Source: Streptomyces glomeratus
Lineage (GTDB): Bacteria > Actinomycetota > Actinomycetes > Streptomycetales > Streptomycetaceae
Reading direction: 5' to 3'
Assembly (NCBI RefSeq): GCF_021462825.1
Contig: NZ_JAKEEB010000001.1
Span: 1-64,000 of the forward strand
DNA: 64,000 bases
Made by a program: the position numbers and the translations under genes. The notes under the pieces were generated by a model. It had not been told where the DNA came from and made no database searches. It was given only the letters and a program-made list of their open reading frames with translations. Below, in pieces: positions 48,735 through 57,918 of this stretch (its first letter is position 1; each line of letters starts with the position of its first letter).

Positions 48735-50378
48735 TCAGCTCTCCGCCAGCAGCTCGTCCGCGTCCACGATCCGGTAGGCATAGCCCTGTTCCGCGAGGAA
48801 GCGCTGGCGGTGGGCGGCGAAGTCCTGGTCGATGGTGTCGCGGGCGACCACCGAGTAGAAGTGCGCCTGGTGGCCGTCGGCCTTGGGCCGCAGCACCCGT
48901 CCCAGCCGCTGGGCCTCCTCCTGCCGCGACCCGAACGTCCCCGACACCTGGATGGCGACGGTCGCCTCCGGCAGGTCGATGGAGAAGTTCGCGACCTTGG
49001 AGACGACGAGCACGTTGATCTCGCCCTCGCGGAAGGCGTCGAAGAGCTTCTCCCGCTGCAGGTTGGAGGTCTCGCCCTTGATGACCGGCGCGCCCAGGTG
49101 TTCACCCAGCTCGTCCAGCTGGTCGATGTACTGGCCGATGACCAGGATCTGCTGCCCCTCGAAGCGCCGCACCAGCGCCTCGGTCACCTTCCGCTTGGTG
49201 TCGGTGGTCGCGCAGAAACGGTACTTCTCCTCCGTCTCGGCGGTGGCGTACGAGAGCCGCTCGGAGTCGGTGAGGTTCACCCGCACCTCCACGCAGTCGG
49301 CGGGTGCGATGTAGCCCTGGGCCTCGATCTCCTTCCAGGGCGCGTCGAACCGCTTGGGCCCGATCAGGGAGAACACGTCCGACTCCCGGCCGTCCTCCCG
49401 CACCAGCGTCGCGGTCAGCCCGAGCCGCCGGCGCGCCTGGAGGTCCGCCGTGAACTTGAAGACCGGAGCGGGCAGCAGATGCACCTCGTCGTAGACGATG
49501 AGGCCCCAGTCCCGGGAGTCGAACAGCTCCAGATGCGGGTAGATGCCCTTCCGCTTGGTGGTGAGCACCTGGTACGTGGCGATGGTGACCGGGCGGATCT
49601 CCTTGCGCGTTCCGGAGTACTCGCCGATCTCGTCCTCGGTGAGCGAGGTCCGCTTCACCAGCTCGTGCTTCCACTGCCGGGCGGAGACGGTGTTGGTGAC
49701 CAGGATGAGGGTGGTCGCCTTGGCCTGGGCCATGGAACCGGCGCCGACCAGGGTCTTGCCGGCACCGCAGGGCAGTACGACGACGCCGCTGCCGCCGTGC
49801 CAGAAGTTCTCCACGGCCTGCTTCTGGTAGGGCCGCAGCGCCCACCCGTCCTCGCTCAGTTCGATGGGGTGCGCCTCGCCGTCGACGTACCCCGCGAGGT
49901 CCTCGGCGGGCCAGCCCAGCTTGAGCAGCACCTGCTTGATCTGCCCGCGCTCGGAGGGATGCACGGCGACGGTGTCCTGGTCGATCCGGGCCCCGACCAG
50001 CGGGATGATCCGCTTGGACCGCAGCACCTCCTCCAGGACGGGCCGGTCGGTGGTCGTCAGGACCAGACCGTGGGCCGGGTGCTTGCTGAGGGTCAGCCGC
50101 CCGTACCGGTCCATGGTCTCGGCGATGTCGACGAGCAGCGCGTGCGGCACGGGATAGCGGCTGTACTGCACAAGGGCGTCCACGACCTGCTCGGCGTCGT
50201 GCCCCGCGGCCCGCGCGTTCCACAGGCCGAGCGGGGTCACCCGATAGGTGTGGATGTGTTCGGGCGCCCGCTCCAGCTCCGCGAACGGCGCGATGGCCCG
50301 ACGGCAGTCGTCGGCCTGCTCGTGATCCACTTCGAGGAGCAGGGTTTTGTCGGACTGAACGATGAGCGGACCATTCAC
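48735..50378 (-). CDS. XPB/Ssl2-family DNA helicase
   Basis: SF2 helicase of 547 residues, the bacterial relative of eukaryotic XPB/Rad25. Walker A GAGKT is at 205-209 (VVLPCGAGKTLVGAG) and the DEVH box at 297-300. GLTATLVREDGRE and the C-terminal QRLGRVLRPK complete the helicase motifs. The N-terminal part (about 1-120) matches the damage-recognition-like region. GTG 50378 has AAAGGCAG about 8 bases upstream. The Helicase_C_3/WYL protein lies just upstream on the same strand and is probably a partner. Confidence 0.92.
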   Translation of the reverse strand: MNGPLIVQSDKTLLLEVDHEQADDCRRAIAPFAELERAPEHIHTYRVTPLGLWNARAAGHDAEQVVDALVQYSRYPVPHALLVDIAETMDRYGRLTLSKHPAHGLVLTTTDRPVLEEVLRSKRIIPLVGARIDQDTVAVHPSERGQIKQVLLKLGWPAEDLAGYVDGEAHPIELSEDGWALRPYQKQAVENFWHGGSGVVVLPCGAGKTLVGAGSMAQAKATTLILVTNTVSARQWKHELVKRTSLTEDEIGEYSGTRKEIRPVTIATYQVLTTKRKGIYPHLELFDSRDWGLIVYDEVHLLPAPVFKFTADLQARRRLGLTATLVREDGRESDVFSLIGPKRFDAPWKEIEAQGYIAPADCVEVRVNLTDSERLSYATAETEEKYRFCATTDTKRKVTEALVRRFEGQQILVIGQYIDQLDELGEHLGAPVIKGETSNLQREKLFDAFREGEINVLVVSKVANFSIDLPEATVAIQVSGTFGSRQEEAQRLGRVLRPKADGHQAHFYSVVARDTIDQDFAAHRQRFLAEQGYAYRIVDADELLAES

Positions 50379-50442
50379 GCGCGGCTGCCTTTCTGCACGG
50401 CTCTGCACGGCCAAACGTCCAGTGTGCCTCATTCCGAGGTGA

Positions 50443-53019
50443 TCAGAGCTGGTCGTCCGCGAGCTCGGCCACCCCGGTGACCCGGTGCAGCGGATAGGTG
50501 CGGACCTCGTCCGCCGTGTGGTCGTACGCCGTCACGAAGCCGCCCTCCACCCGGAGGGGGGCGATGACGCGCTGGGAGGCGGTGCCCTCGGCGTTGACAT
50601 AGCCGATCCACAGGGCACTGCCGGTGAGAACGGCGGCCTGCACGGTGGCGAGGGTCTCGGCGGAGGTGGTGCGCGGCAGGTCGCCGTCGGAGGCGGGGGC
50701 CGGGCCCGGTTTACGGGGAGTCGTCGAGGCCAGGTCGCCGGCCCGGATGGCGCGCAGGGCCGCGGTCAGGAGCGTCGCGTCGGGGACCGGAGGGCCCTCC
50801 GGGACCGGCTCCGGCGCGGTGCGGGGCCCGGTCCGGTGGGCGTGGGCCCGGGTGATCAGTACATCGCCCTCCGCGGACTCCGCGGCCGGGGCGAAGCCCA
50901 GGGCGCGCAGTCCCTCCAGGAGCGTCGCGGGGTCGGCGCCCGCGGCCAGGACCGTCGGGGCCAGCCGGCGCAGTCGGAGCGAGGCCGAGCGCTTGTCCGC
51001 GAGGATCTCGTTCAGCACCGTGTCGTCGTCGCAGCGCACGTACGCCGAGGCCGCCCCGACGCGCAGGTGCCCGTGTCTGCGCGCCACGTCGTCGATCAGA
51101 TACGTGAGCGGCTGCGGGACCGGGGTACGGGAGTGCGCGGCGAGAAACGCGTGCAGATCCGTCGCGCTGCGCCCCGCGTCCAGGGCGCGGCGCACGGAGG
51201 CGGGCGTGAAGCGGTAGACCGTCGCGCCGCCTTTCGACTCGACGTCCGCGAGTACCCCGAGCATGTCGGCCAGGGGCCGCTCCAGCGGGCCGGGTGCCAC
51301 CGCCGTCAGATCCGCCTGGAGCAGCACGTGGTCCAGGGGCTCGGGCAGCAGCGGGGCGAGCAGCCGTGCGGCGCGGGAGGCGGCCGCCGCCCGCTCGGCC
51401 GCGGTGAGGGGCTCGCGGAGCGCGGGAGGGTGATGCCGGTGGTGGACGGGAAGCTTGTCGCCGGGACCGGCCGGCTCGGCGGCCGGCGCGTGCTCCGGGG
51501 TCTCGCCGAGCAGGGCGCGGCCGTGCGCGGACAGGGCACCGCGGCCGGTGAGGCCCAGCAGCTCCGCCTCGGACAGCGTCCACTCCGCGAGGCGCCCGCG
51601 CAGGTCGTCGGCCGCGGGCTGGGCGCCGCGCAGGGGGCGTTCCCAGCGCAGCCGGGCCAGCACCGAGTCGGGGGTGGGCGAGGCGCCCTCGGGCAGTCCG
51701 GCCAGCAGCGTCAGCACCCGATGGCGGACCTCGGGGGCGGCCGAGCGGTCCAGGCCGGGCCCGAGCGCCGACAGCACGCGGTCCTTGGCGTCCCGGCCGC
51801 CGACCAGACCCGGGGTGCGTGTCGCCGCCAGCCAGGCCGTGGCCAGCCGGCTCCAGCGCTCGGCGGCGGGCAGCTCCCGCCACTCGTCGTACGCCGGGGT
51901 CGCCGCGTACCGCTCGTCGACCTCGCCGTCCGAGGCCAGCAGCCCCGCCGCGTAGGCGAGTTCGACCCAGAAGGCGGCCTGGGGCTCGGGCACGTCGAGC
52001 GCCACCGCCGTCCGCTTCAGATCGCGCACGCTCAGGCCGCCCGCACGCAGCACCGACGGCCCTCCCTCGTCCCAGTCCTTCAGCAGCTCCTCGACGGTCG
52101 CGAGCGTGGTGTACGCCTGACCGGCCGCCGTGGCGTCCACCATCTGCGGCCGGTGAGTCGCGGCGGTGGCGAGGGCGGGCGGCAGCGGCTCGGTGTGCCG
52201 GTGCGCCCGCCCGGAACGCAGGTGCAGCGCCACCTCGCGGGGCAGGACAACGGTCCCGGGGGCGGTCGGCAGCAGCAGCCCGCGGTCCAGCAGCCAGCGC
52301 AGTCGCGGCGCCGGATCCGCGGTGACCTGGCCGTACGGCGGTCCCCACACCAGGCGGGACAGCACCTCCAGGGACTCGGCGGGCGCGGTGGCGAGGAGCG
52401 CGGCCATCCGGGCGCGGTCGGTGAACAGGGCGGTGAGGGAGGCCACCGCGGAGACGGCGTCATGGGTGGTCGGCAGCCCGGTGGCGGTCAGGATCTCCTG
52501 GATCCGGCCCGGCGACATGCCGGAGGCGGCCTCGGCGGCGCTGGGGCCGAGACCGGTGGGGGAGGGGTGCTGCGGGGAGGGGGCGAGCAGCTCCCGGGCC
52601 GTGCGCACGAGGCGGAGGCGGTCGTCCGGGCCCCAGGCGAGCGCCTGCTCGCGCAGGACGGCGAGGGCGCGGGGAAGCGACTCGGCGACGACCGGGTCGG
52701 CCTCCGCGCCGCCGTCACCGGCCATCAGCCCGAGCAGTTCGTCGTACGACGCCGGGTCCGCGGCCACGGCCAGGGCCTCCGCCGTCTGGAGGGCGAACCG
52801 GTCGAGGCGCTCCAGCGCGCGGACGACGCTCGCGCGGGTCGCGGCCCGGGTGGCGAGCTGGGTGAGGTCGGTGGGCACGGGCGTGATGAGGTCCGGGCGG
52901 GCGCGCAGCAGGGCGGACAGGGAGGCGTCGTCCCGCGCACGCAGGGATTCGGCCAGCGAGCGGGGCGCGGCGACGCCTTTGCCCGCGGCCTCCTTGCGTG
53001 AGCGCTCCTCGGGGGTCAT
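50443..53019 (-). CDS. Helicase_C_3 (XPB/Ssl2-like) and WYL-like domain protein
   Basis: 858-residue protein without Walker motifs. It resembles actinobacterial helicase-associated proteins with an XPB/Ssl2-like Helicase_C_3 domain, with many winged-helix-like leucine-rich segments in the middle. The C-terminal 75 residues (about 784-858, ALWIGYVNAEGTASQRVIAP ... TYPLHRVTGV) resemble a WYL domain, which binds nucleic-acid-derived ligands. It ends 65 bases before the XPB helicase gene and probably acts with it in DNA repair. ATG 53019 is chosen; -10-like TACCGT lies just upstream, so it may be leaderless. Confidence 0.8.
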   Translation of the reverse strand: MTPEERSRKEAAGKGVAAPRSLAESLRARDDASLSALLRARPDLITPVPTDLTQLATRAATRASVVRALERLDRFALQTAEALAVAADPASYDELLGLMAGDGGAEADPVVAESLPRALAVLREQALAWGPDDRLRLVRTARELLAPSPQHPSPTGLGPSAAEAASGMSPGRIQEILTATGLPTTHDAVSAVASLTALFTDRARMAALLATAPAESLEVLSRLVWGPPYGQVTADPAPRLRWLLDRGLLLPTAPGTVVLPREVALHLRSGRAHRHTEPLPPALATAATHRPQMVDATAAGQAYTTLATVEELLKDWDEGGPSVLRAGGLSVRDLKRTAVALDVPEPQAAFWVELAYAAGLLASDGEVDERYAATPAYDEWRELPAAERWSRLATAWLAATRTPGLVGGRDAKDRVLSALGPGLDRSAAPEVRHRVLTLLAGLPEGASPTPDSVLARLRWERPLRGAQPAADDLRGRLAEWTLSEAELLGLTGRGALSAHGRALLGETPEHAPAAEPAGPGDKLPVHHRHHPPALREPLTAAERAAAASRAARLLAPLLPEPLDHVLLQADLTAVAPGPLERPLADMLGVLADVESKGGATVYRFTPASVRRALDAGRSATDLHAFLAAHSRTPVPQPLTYLIDDVARRHGHLRVGAASAYVRCDDDTVLNEILADKRSASLRLRRLAPTVLAAGADPATLLEGLRALGFAPAAESAEGDVLITRAHAHRTGPRTAPEPVPEGPPVPDATLLTAALRAIRAGDLASTTPRKPGPAPASDGDLPRTTSAETLATVQAAVLTGSALWIGYVNAEGTASQRVIAPLRVEGGFVTAYDHTADEVRTYPLHRVTGVAELADDQL

Positions 53020-53182
53020 CCGGTCAACGGTAGCGGGTGACACCCACGGAAGAGGTGTCGAAGCGGCCACGGTCCGGCCATGGCTGGTGCAGGCCGAGGC
53101 GGGGGCCGGGGGACGCGGCCCTCGGAGAGGGTATGCGCGGGATACGGTACGGAACGACAGCGGCCCACCCCGGAGGGGCTTC

Positions 53183-54184
53183 GTGGGGATCGAGAGCGAC
53201 CAGCTTGTCTTCGACTATCTGAGCCGGGTCGGGGACGTGGCCCAGCAGCGTCAGCTGCCGTCGGCCGCGCGCATGCGGCTCGTGTCCGAGCTGCGCGAGG
53301 AGATCGACCGGCGGCGGGCGAAGTCCCCGGTCGACAGCCCGGCCGCCGTGCGGCGCATCCTCTCCCGGCTGGGCACCCCCGACGAGGTGGTGGCCGCCGC
53401 GTCCGCGGGCACCTCCGGCGGCACCGCCCCGAGCCCTTCCGCGGCCGTCCCCCCGCAGCGGACGAACGGCTTCGGGGAGCACGACCGCCCCAAGGGCCTG
53501 CGCCGGGTCGTGCCCCGCCCCCGCCCTGCCGAACCCGGGCCCGCGGGCCCCTCCCGCGGCGCCCCCTCGCCACCGCACCTGGCCGGTGCGCACGAACTGG
53601 GCGACAGTGCCACCCGCCCCGACTGGTGGCGTGTGGACGGCGGGTCCGCAGGTGGCTTCGGGCTCGGCGACGCCGTACCGGGGTTCGTGGGCGGAGTGGA
53701 GATCCCCGACCTGCTGAAGCCGCCGCCCGCGCCCGGCGGCCCGTCGAAGCCGGAGGCCGCCGTCGAGAAGCCGGCCGCCGGGGACCCGGTGGTCGAGACA
53801 GCCCCCGCTGGGGAGCCCGCCGCGCGCCGCCGTCTTCCCCTCCTCACCGGCCGGAGCAACCCCCTGCTGCTCCTGGCGGCCGGACTCCTCGTCGCCGGGG
53901 CGGTGATCGGCAGCTGGCTCGCCCTCGGTCTCGGCTGGCTCCTCGCCTGGGCGTCCCGCCGGCTGACCCCCGCCGAGTCCAAGTGGGCCGTCATGGGCCT
54001 GCCCGGTCTGGCCGCGGCCGCGGGCATCGTCTGGCTGTGGGGCCGCACGAGCGGCCGCTGGGGTGATCCGATCGCCCAGGGGCACATGAACGACGCCGTC
54101 GCCCAGACCTGGCCCTGGGTGGTACGGGGAGCGGCCGTGGCCTCGGCCCTGTATCTGGTGTGGCGGTCGCAGCGCCGGCGGTGA
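53183..54184 (+). CDS. Hypothetical membrane protein with HAAS-like N-terminus
   Basis: 333 residues from GTG 53183, which has GGAGG 6 bases upstream. The N-terminal 80 residues (DQLVFDYLSRVGDVAQQRQL ... RILSRLGTPDEVVAAAS) form a helical region like HAAS-type transducer domains seen in sensory membrane proteins. Then comes a Pro/Gly-rich linker and three or four membrane segments at the C-terminus (about 225-325). It is divergent from the helicase-partner gene. Function unknown. Confidence 0.75.
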   Translation: MGIESDQLVFDYLSRVGDVAQQRQLPSAARMRLVSELREEIDRRRAKSPVDSPAAVRRILSRLGTPDEVVAAASAGTSGGTAPSPSAAVPPQRTNGFGEHDRPKGLRRVVPRPRPAEPGPAGPSRGAPSPPHLAGAHELGDSATRPDWWRVDGGSAGGFGLGDAVPGFVGGVEIPDLLKPPPAPGGPSKPEAAVEKPAAGDPVVETAPAGEPAARRRLPLLTGRSNPLLLLAAGLLVAGAVIGSWLALGLGWLLAWASRRLTPAESKWAVMGLPGLAAAAGIVWLWGRTSGRWGDPIAQGHMNDAVAQTWPWVVRGAAVASALYLVWRSQRRR

Positions 54185-54326
54185 GAAGCCGCGACGCCGG
54201 GCGTGGCCGACGCGCGCCCGGAACCCAGGGCCGTGTCCCTCCGGCGTCGTGCCGTACCACTTCGGCGTCGTCCGGTACCACTCCGGCGTCGCCGTGCCGG
54301 CCGCCCGCCCTGGGACAATGGCCGCC

Positions 54327-54944
54327 ATGACGTCTCGCGCCCTCACCGTCGGCTTCGACCTCGATATGACGCTGATCGACTCCCGGCCCGGGATCCACGC
54401 CTGCTACCAGGCGCTTTCCGCGCGGACGGGGACGTACATCGACGCCGATCTCGCCATCACCCGGCTCGGTCCCCCACTGGTGGACGAGCTGGTCAACTGG
54501 TTCCCGGCGGAGCGGGTCGACGCGATGGCCGACCTGTACCGCGAGATGTACGCCACCATCGCGATCGCCGCGACGCCCGCTCTGCCCGGCGCCCGTGAGG
54601 CGATCCAGGCCGTGCGGGCGGCGGGCGGGCGGGCGATCGTCGTCACCGCCAAGTACGAGCCCAACGCCAAGCTGCACCTGGAGCACCTCGGGATGGAGCC
54701 CGACGCGGTGATCGGCGACCTGTGGGCCGAGCGGAAGGCGGAGGCGCTCCTCGAGCACGGCGCGGACGTCTACGTCGGCGACCATGTCGGGGACATCCGC
54801 GGTGCCCGTACGGCCGAGGCGTTCTCCGTCGCCGTGGCCACCGGCCCCTGCCCCGCCGAGGAGCTGCGGGCGGCGGGCGCGGACGTCGTCCTCGCCGGCC
54901 TCACCGAGTTCCCCGGCTGGCTGACGGCGTACGCCCACCCCTGA
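54327..54944 (+). CDS. HAD-family hydrolase
   Basis: Haloacid-dehalogenase superfamily phosphatase of 205 residues. Motif I is GFDLDMTLIDS (about 9-19) with the nucleophile Asp and general acid Asp; motif II VVTAKYEP and motif IV VYVGDHVGDIRGA (about 149-161) follow. A four-helix cap lies between motifs I and II, as in phosphoglycolate-phosphatase-like enzymes. Substrate unknown. The start follows GGGACAATGGCC, a -10-like element giving a leaderless mRNA; ATG 54318 is an alternative. Confidence 0.86.
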   Translation: MTSRALTVGFDLDMTLIDSRPGIHACYQALSARTGTYIDADLAITRLGPPLVDELVNWFPAERVDAMADLYREMYATIAIAATPALPGAREAIQAVRAAGGRAIVVTAKYEPNAKLHLEHLGMEPDAVIGDLWAERKAEALLEHGADVYVGDHVGDIRGARTAEAFSVAVATGPCPAEELRAAGADVVLAGLTEFPGWLTAYAHP

Positions 54945-54964
54945 GGGCGACGCTTCGGGGCCGC

Positions 54965-55216
54965 CTAGGGCCGTGCCCCGCGGGCCCTTCGGCGGCCCTC
55001 CGCGATCGACTGGAGGACACCCGCGCCGGCCATCAGGAACCCGACGCCCATGAGCATGCTCAGGCCGAACATGAACGTCGGGAAAGGCTTCGTGCCGAGC
55101 AGGAGCGGGGCCACGGTGACCAAAGTGGCCACCGCCCCGATGAAGAAGACGATCGCACCGGCACGGATCAGCCGGTCGCCGGCCGAGGCGGAATTCGCTT
55201 GGGTTTCGTCACGCAC
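54965..55216 (-). CDS. Small two-span membrane protein
   Basis: 83-residue protein with two hydrophobic segments (about 20-45 and 50-73) and a basic tail. Not recognised. The GTG start at 55216 is preceded by TACCCT at leaderless spacing. It converges on the HAD gene, 20 bases apart, and is divergent from the cold-shock-domain gene. Confidence 0.65.
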   Translation of the reverse strand: MRDETQANSASAGDRLIRAGAIVFFIGAVATLVTVAPLLLGTKPFPTFMFGLSMLMGVGFLMAGAGVLQSIAEGRRRARGARP

Positions 55217-55391
55217 CGGACCAGGGTAGTTCCCGTCGCGAGGAACGCCTCGGCGACGTCTTGTCACCGGCCCCCGGACCATTAGCCTTGGTACCGGCGG
55301 GTCCGGGCGACCCGCTGCGGTGCTCTCCGGAGCACTTTCCCGAAATACTTTGCAGACGCAGTTTCCGACGAGTACGAGGACGAGGACAGAC

Positions 55392-55775
55392 GTGCCTACC
55401 GGCAAGGTCAAGTGGTTCAACAGCGAGAAGGGCTTCGGCTTTCTCTCCCGCGACGACGGCGGCGACGTCTTCGTTCACTCCTCGGTTCTCCCCGCCGGAG
55501 TCGATTCCCTGAAACCGGGACAGCGCGTGGAGTTCGGAGTCGTCGCCGGTCAGCGCGGCGACCAGGCGCTGTCCGTCACCCTTCTGGAGCCGACCCCCTC
55601 GGTCGCGGCCGCCCAGCGGAAGAAACCGGACGAACTGGCCTCCATCGTCCAGGACCTGACGACGCTCCTGGAGAACATCACCCCGATGCTGGAGAAGGGC
55701 CGCTACCCCGACAAGGCCTCCGGCAAGAAGATCGCGGGCCTGCTGCGCGCGGTCGCCGACCAGTTGGACGTCTGA
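55392..55775 (+). CDS. Cold-shock-domain protein with C-terminal extension
   Basis: 127 residues from GTG 55392. Residues 1-65 are a cold-shock domain with RNP1 KGFGFL and RNP2 VFVHSS; the rest is a helical extension of about 60 residues (DELASIVQDLTTLLENITPM ...) not found in plain CspA proteins. It probably binds single-stranded nucleic acid. The GTG is preceded by GACGAGGACAG, a weak ribosome site; the frame back to 55320 lacks homology. Confidence 0.85.
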   Translation: MPTGKVKWFNSEKGFGFLSRDDGGDVFVHSSVLPAGVDSLKPGQRVEFGVVAGQRGDQALSVTLLEPTPSVAAAQRKKPDELASIVQDLTTLLENITPMLEKGRYPDKASGKKIAGLLRAVADQLDV

Positions 55776-55819
55776 CGTGGGCGACGTCCGACCGCGCGCC
55801 GGCCGGTCCCGGACGTCCG

Positions 55820-56680
55820 TCAGGGGAACGAGAGCGCGTTCGGGCCGAGGGGCGGCAGCAGCCCCTCGGCCGCCGCGCGCGTGAGCAGCCCCCGGACCGC
55901 TGCGTAGCCGTCCTCGCCCAGGCCCGCGGTGAACTCGTTGACGTACAGCCCGATGTGCGCGTCCGCCACCGAGGGGTCCATCTCCTGCGCGTGCTCCATG
56001 ACATACGCACGGGAGGCCTCGGGGTCGTCCCAGGCCGCCCGTACGGAGGCCCGGGCGGACTCGGCGAGCAGCTTCAGCGTGTCCGCGCCCAGGGAGCGCC
56101 TGGCGATGATCGCGCCCAGCGGGATCGGCAGGCCGGTCGTGGCCTCCCAGTGCTCGCCCATGTCGGCGAGCTTGTGCAGCCCGTAGTTCCGATAGGTGAA
56201 CCGCGCCTCGTGGATCACGAGCCCCGCGTCGACCTTGCCGTCCCGCACGGCCGGCATGATCTCGTGGAACGGCATGACGACGATCTTTCCGACCCCGCCG
56301 GGTACCGTGTCCGCGGCCCACAGACGGAACAGCAGGTAGGCCGTCGACGTCTCGCTCGGCACGGCGACCGTCCGGCCGGTGAGCCGGGCCCCCGGCTCCC
56401 GGGTGAGCACGAGCGGCCCGCAGCCCCGGCCCAGCGCGCCGCCGCACGGCAGCAGCGCGTACTCGTCCAGGACGTACGGCAGCACCGCGTACGACACCTT
56501 GAGCACGTCGAACTCGCCGCGCTCGGCCATGCCGTTGGTGATGTCGATGTCGGCGAAGGTGACATCGAGCGCCGGTGCGCCGGGGACGCGGCCGTGGGCC
56601 CATGCCTCGAAGACGAACGTGTCGTTCGGGCAGGGGGAGTAGGCGATCTTCAGGGGCCGGGGCTCACTGGGTGCGGTCAT
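55820..56680 (-). CDS. mqnD: 1,4-Dihydroxy-6-naphthoate synthase (futalosine menaquinone pathway)
   Basis: Periplasmic-binding-protein-like fold enzyme of 286 residues acting late in the futalosine route to menaquinone. The LKIAYSPCPNDTFVF start and the DITNGMAERGEFDVLKVSY, GHWEATTGLPIPLG-like and FHEIMPAVRDGKVDAGLVIHE segments match MqnD. ATG 56680 is preferred over an upstream ATG in an arginine/proline-rich stretch. It overlaps mqnB by 17 bases, so the two are coupled. Confidence 0.94.
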   Translation of the reverse strand: MTAPSEPRPLKIAYSPCPNDTFVFEAWAHGRVPGAPALDVTFADIDITNGMAERGEFDVLKVSYAVLPYVLDEYALLPCGGALGRGCGPLVLTREPGARLTGRTVAVPSETSTAYLLFRLWAADTVPGGVGKIVVMPFHEIMPAVRDGKVDAGLVIHEARFTYRNYGLHKLADMGEHWEATTGLPIPLGAIIARRSLGADTLKLLAESARASVRAAWDDPEASRAYVMEHAQEMDPSVADAHIGLYVNEFTAGLGEDGYAAVRGLLTRAAAEGLLPPLGPNALSFP

Positions 56681-57416
56681 GCTGTGTCCAACTCTCGAGG
56701 GCGGTCGCGAGCTTCCCGAAGCTCTCGGTGAGGGCCCCCAGGGCGTCACCGATGCGCCAGGCGGCGCGGTCGCGCGGGCCGACGGGATTGGAGACGGCCC
56801 GGATCTCCACGACGGGCGTGCCGTGCGCGGCGGCCGCCTCCGCGACGCCGAACCCCTCCATCGCCTCGGCGAGCGCTCCCGGATGCCGGGCGCGCAGCTC
56901 GTCGGCGCGCCGGGCGGTCCCGGTCACGGTCGAGACGGTGAGCACGGTGCCGGTGACGGCGCCTGAGGCGGCCGCGAGTCCTCGTACGAGTGATGCCGGC
57001 GGCCGGTGGCTGACGGTTCCGAAGCCGAGGTCGGTGACCGGAAGAAAACCGTCCGGGGTCTCGGCACCGAGGTCGGCGGCCACGATGGCGTCGGCGACGA
57101 CGAGCGAGCCGACCGGTGCGTCCGGCGCGAAGCCCCCCGCGATGCCGGCGCAGACCACGAGGTCGTAAGGGGCGCCCCGGAGGGCGGCGGCGGTCAGGGC
57201 CGAGGCGGTGCAGGCGGCGGCGAGCGCGGGACCGACGCCGACGGCGAGGAGGTCGAAGTCCCCGGTCCGGTGCAGGGTGCCGGCCGGCAGCGGCACCTCG
57301 GCGGCGGGTTCCGGGAACGCCCCGGCCACCGCGTCCCGTTCGGCCGGGACCGCGGTGGCCACCAGGAATCGGGCGGACGAGGTGGTCAGGATTCCTTCTT
57401 GAGCTTGAAGGTCCAC
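56664..57416 (-). CDS. mqnB: Futalosine hydrolase
   Basis: Nucleosidase of the MTA/SAH-nucleosidase fold that splits hypoxanthine from futalosine. The 250-residue frame has FLVATAVPAERDAV (about 17-30), VCAGIAGGFAPDAPVGSLVVAD (about 87-108), the substrate glutamate segment EAMEGFGVAEAA, and an IRAVSNPVGPRD C-terminal loop. GTG 57416 is the only standard start, but it overlaps the upstream lipoprotein gene by 31 bases and lacks a good ribosome site; a CTG at 57389, with GAAGGA just upstream, may be the true start. Confidence 0.91.
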   Translation of the reverse strand: MDLQAQEGILTTSSARFLVATAVPAERDAVAGAFPEPAAEVPLPAGTLHRTGDFDLLAVGVGPALAAACTASALTAAALRGAPYDLVVCAGIAGGFAPDAPVGSLVVADAIVAADLGAETPDGFLPVTDLGFGTVSHRPPASLVRGLAAASGAVTGTVLTVSTVTGTARRADELRARHPGALAEAMEGFGVAEAAAAHGTPVVEIRAVSNPVGPRDRAAWRIGDALGALTESFGKLATALESWTQHDRTQ

Positions 57417-57847
57417 AGGCCCAGCACCTTGTTCTGGCCCTCCTTGATGGACACGAGCGTGGAGTTGCCGCTCGCGCCGTACTGCGCGTTGAAGAACACG
57501 CTGCCCGGGATGGTGCGGTACGTCTTCTTGCTGGAGTCGGTCAGCGGCTGACCGTTCATCAGGATCGTCCAGCCGCTGTCCGCGATGGCGGGGTCGACGC
57601 CGAAGCGCACCGTCTCATCGGGGTCGACGGTGATCGACTTGATGTCCTTCGACTTCAGGCACTTCGCCAGCTCCGCGGCCGCGACTTCCTTGCCGTCGTT
57701 GTAGCAGTCGGTCTGGGAGCTCACCGAGTCCGTGCCGACCGTGACGGTCGCCAGCGGCGTCGGCTTGTTGCAGGCGGACAGCAGGAGAAGTCCGGCGGAA
57801 ACGGCGCCGAGAGCGGCTACGGCGCGGCGGGAACGCAGTGCGGTCAT
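57386..57847 (-). CDS. Lipoprotein, possibly DUF2771 family
   Basis: 153-residue lipoprotein with a basic N-terminus, a hydrophobic GAVSAGLLLLSAC segment and lipobox LSAC (Cys26). The mature domain is about 125 residues with two further cysteines (near 48 and 63), possibly paired. The gene order cold-shock/MqnDB/lipoprotein/MFS/DUF3027 is like that seen in other streptomycetes and suggests the DUF2771 family; this assignment is from memory. Its stop overlaps the region where mqnB may start. Confidence 0.75.
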   Translation of the reverse strand: MTALRSRRAVAALGAVSAGLLLLSACNKPTPLATVTVGTDSVSSQTDCYNDGKEVAAAELAKCLKSKDIKSITVDPDETVRFGVDPAIADSGWTILMNGQPLTDSSKKTYRTIPGSVFFNAQYGASGNSTLVSIKEGQNKVLGLWTFKLKKES

Positions 57848-57918
57848 GGCCGAAGGCTATCGGGCACGTCCGGTCCCCTCCCCACGTGGGGTGTGCGACG
57901 TGCCGCGCGCTCGTGCGA

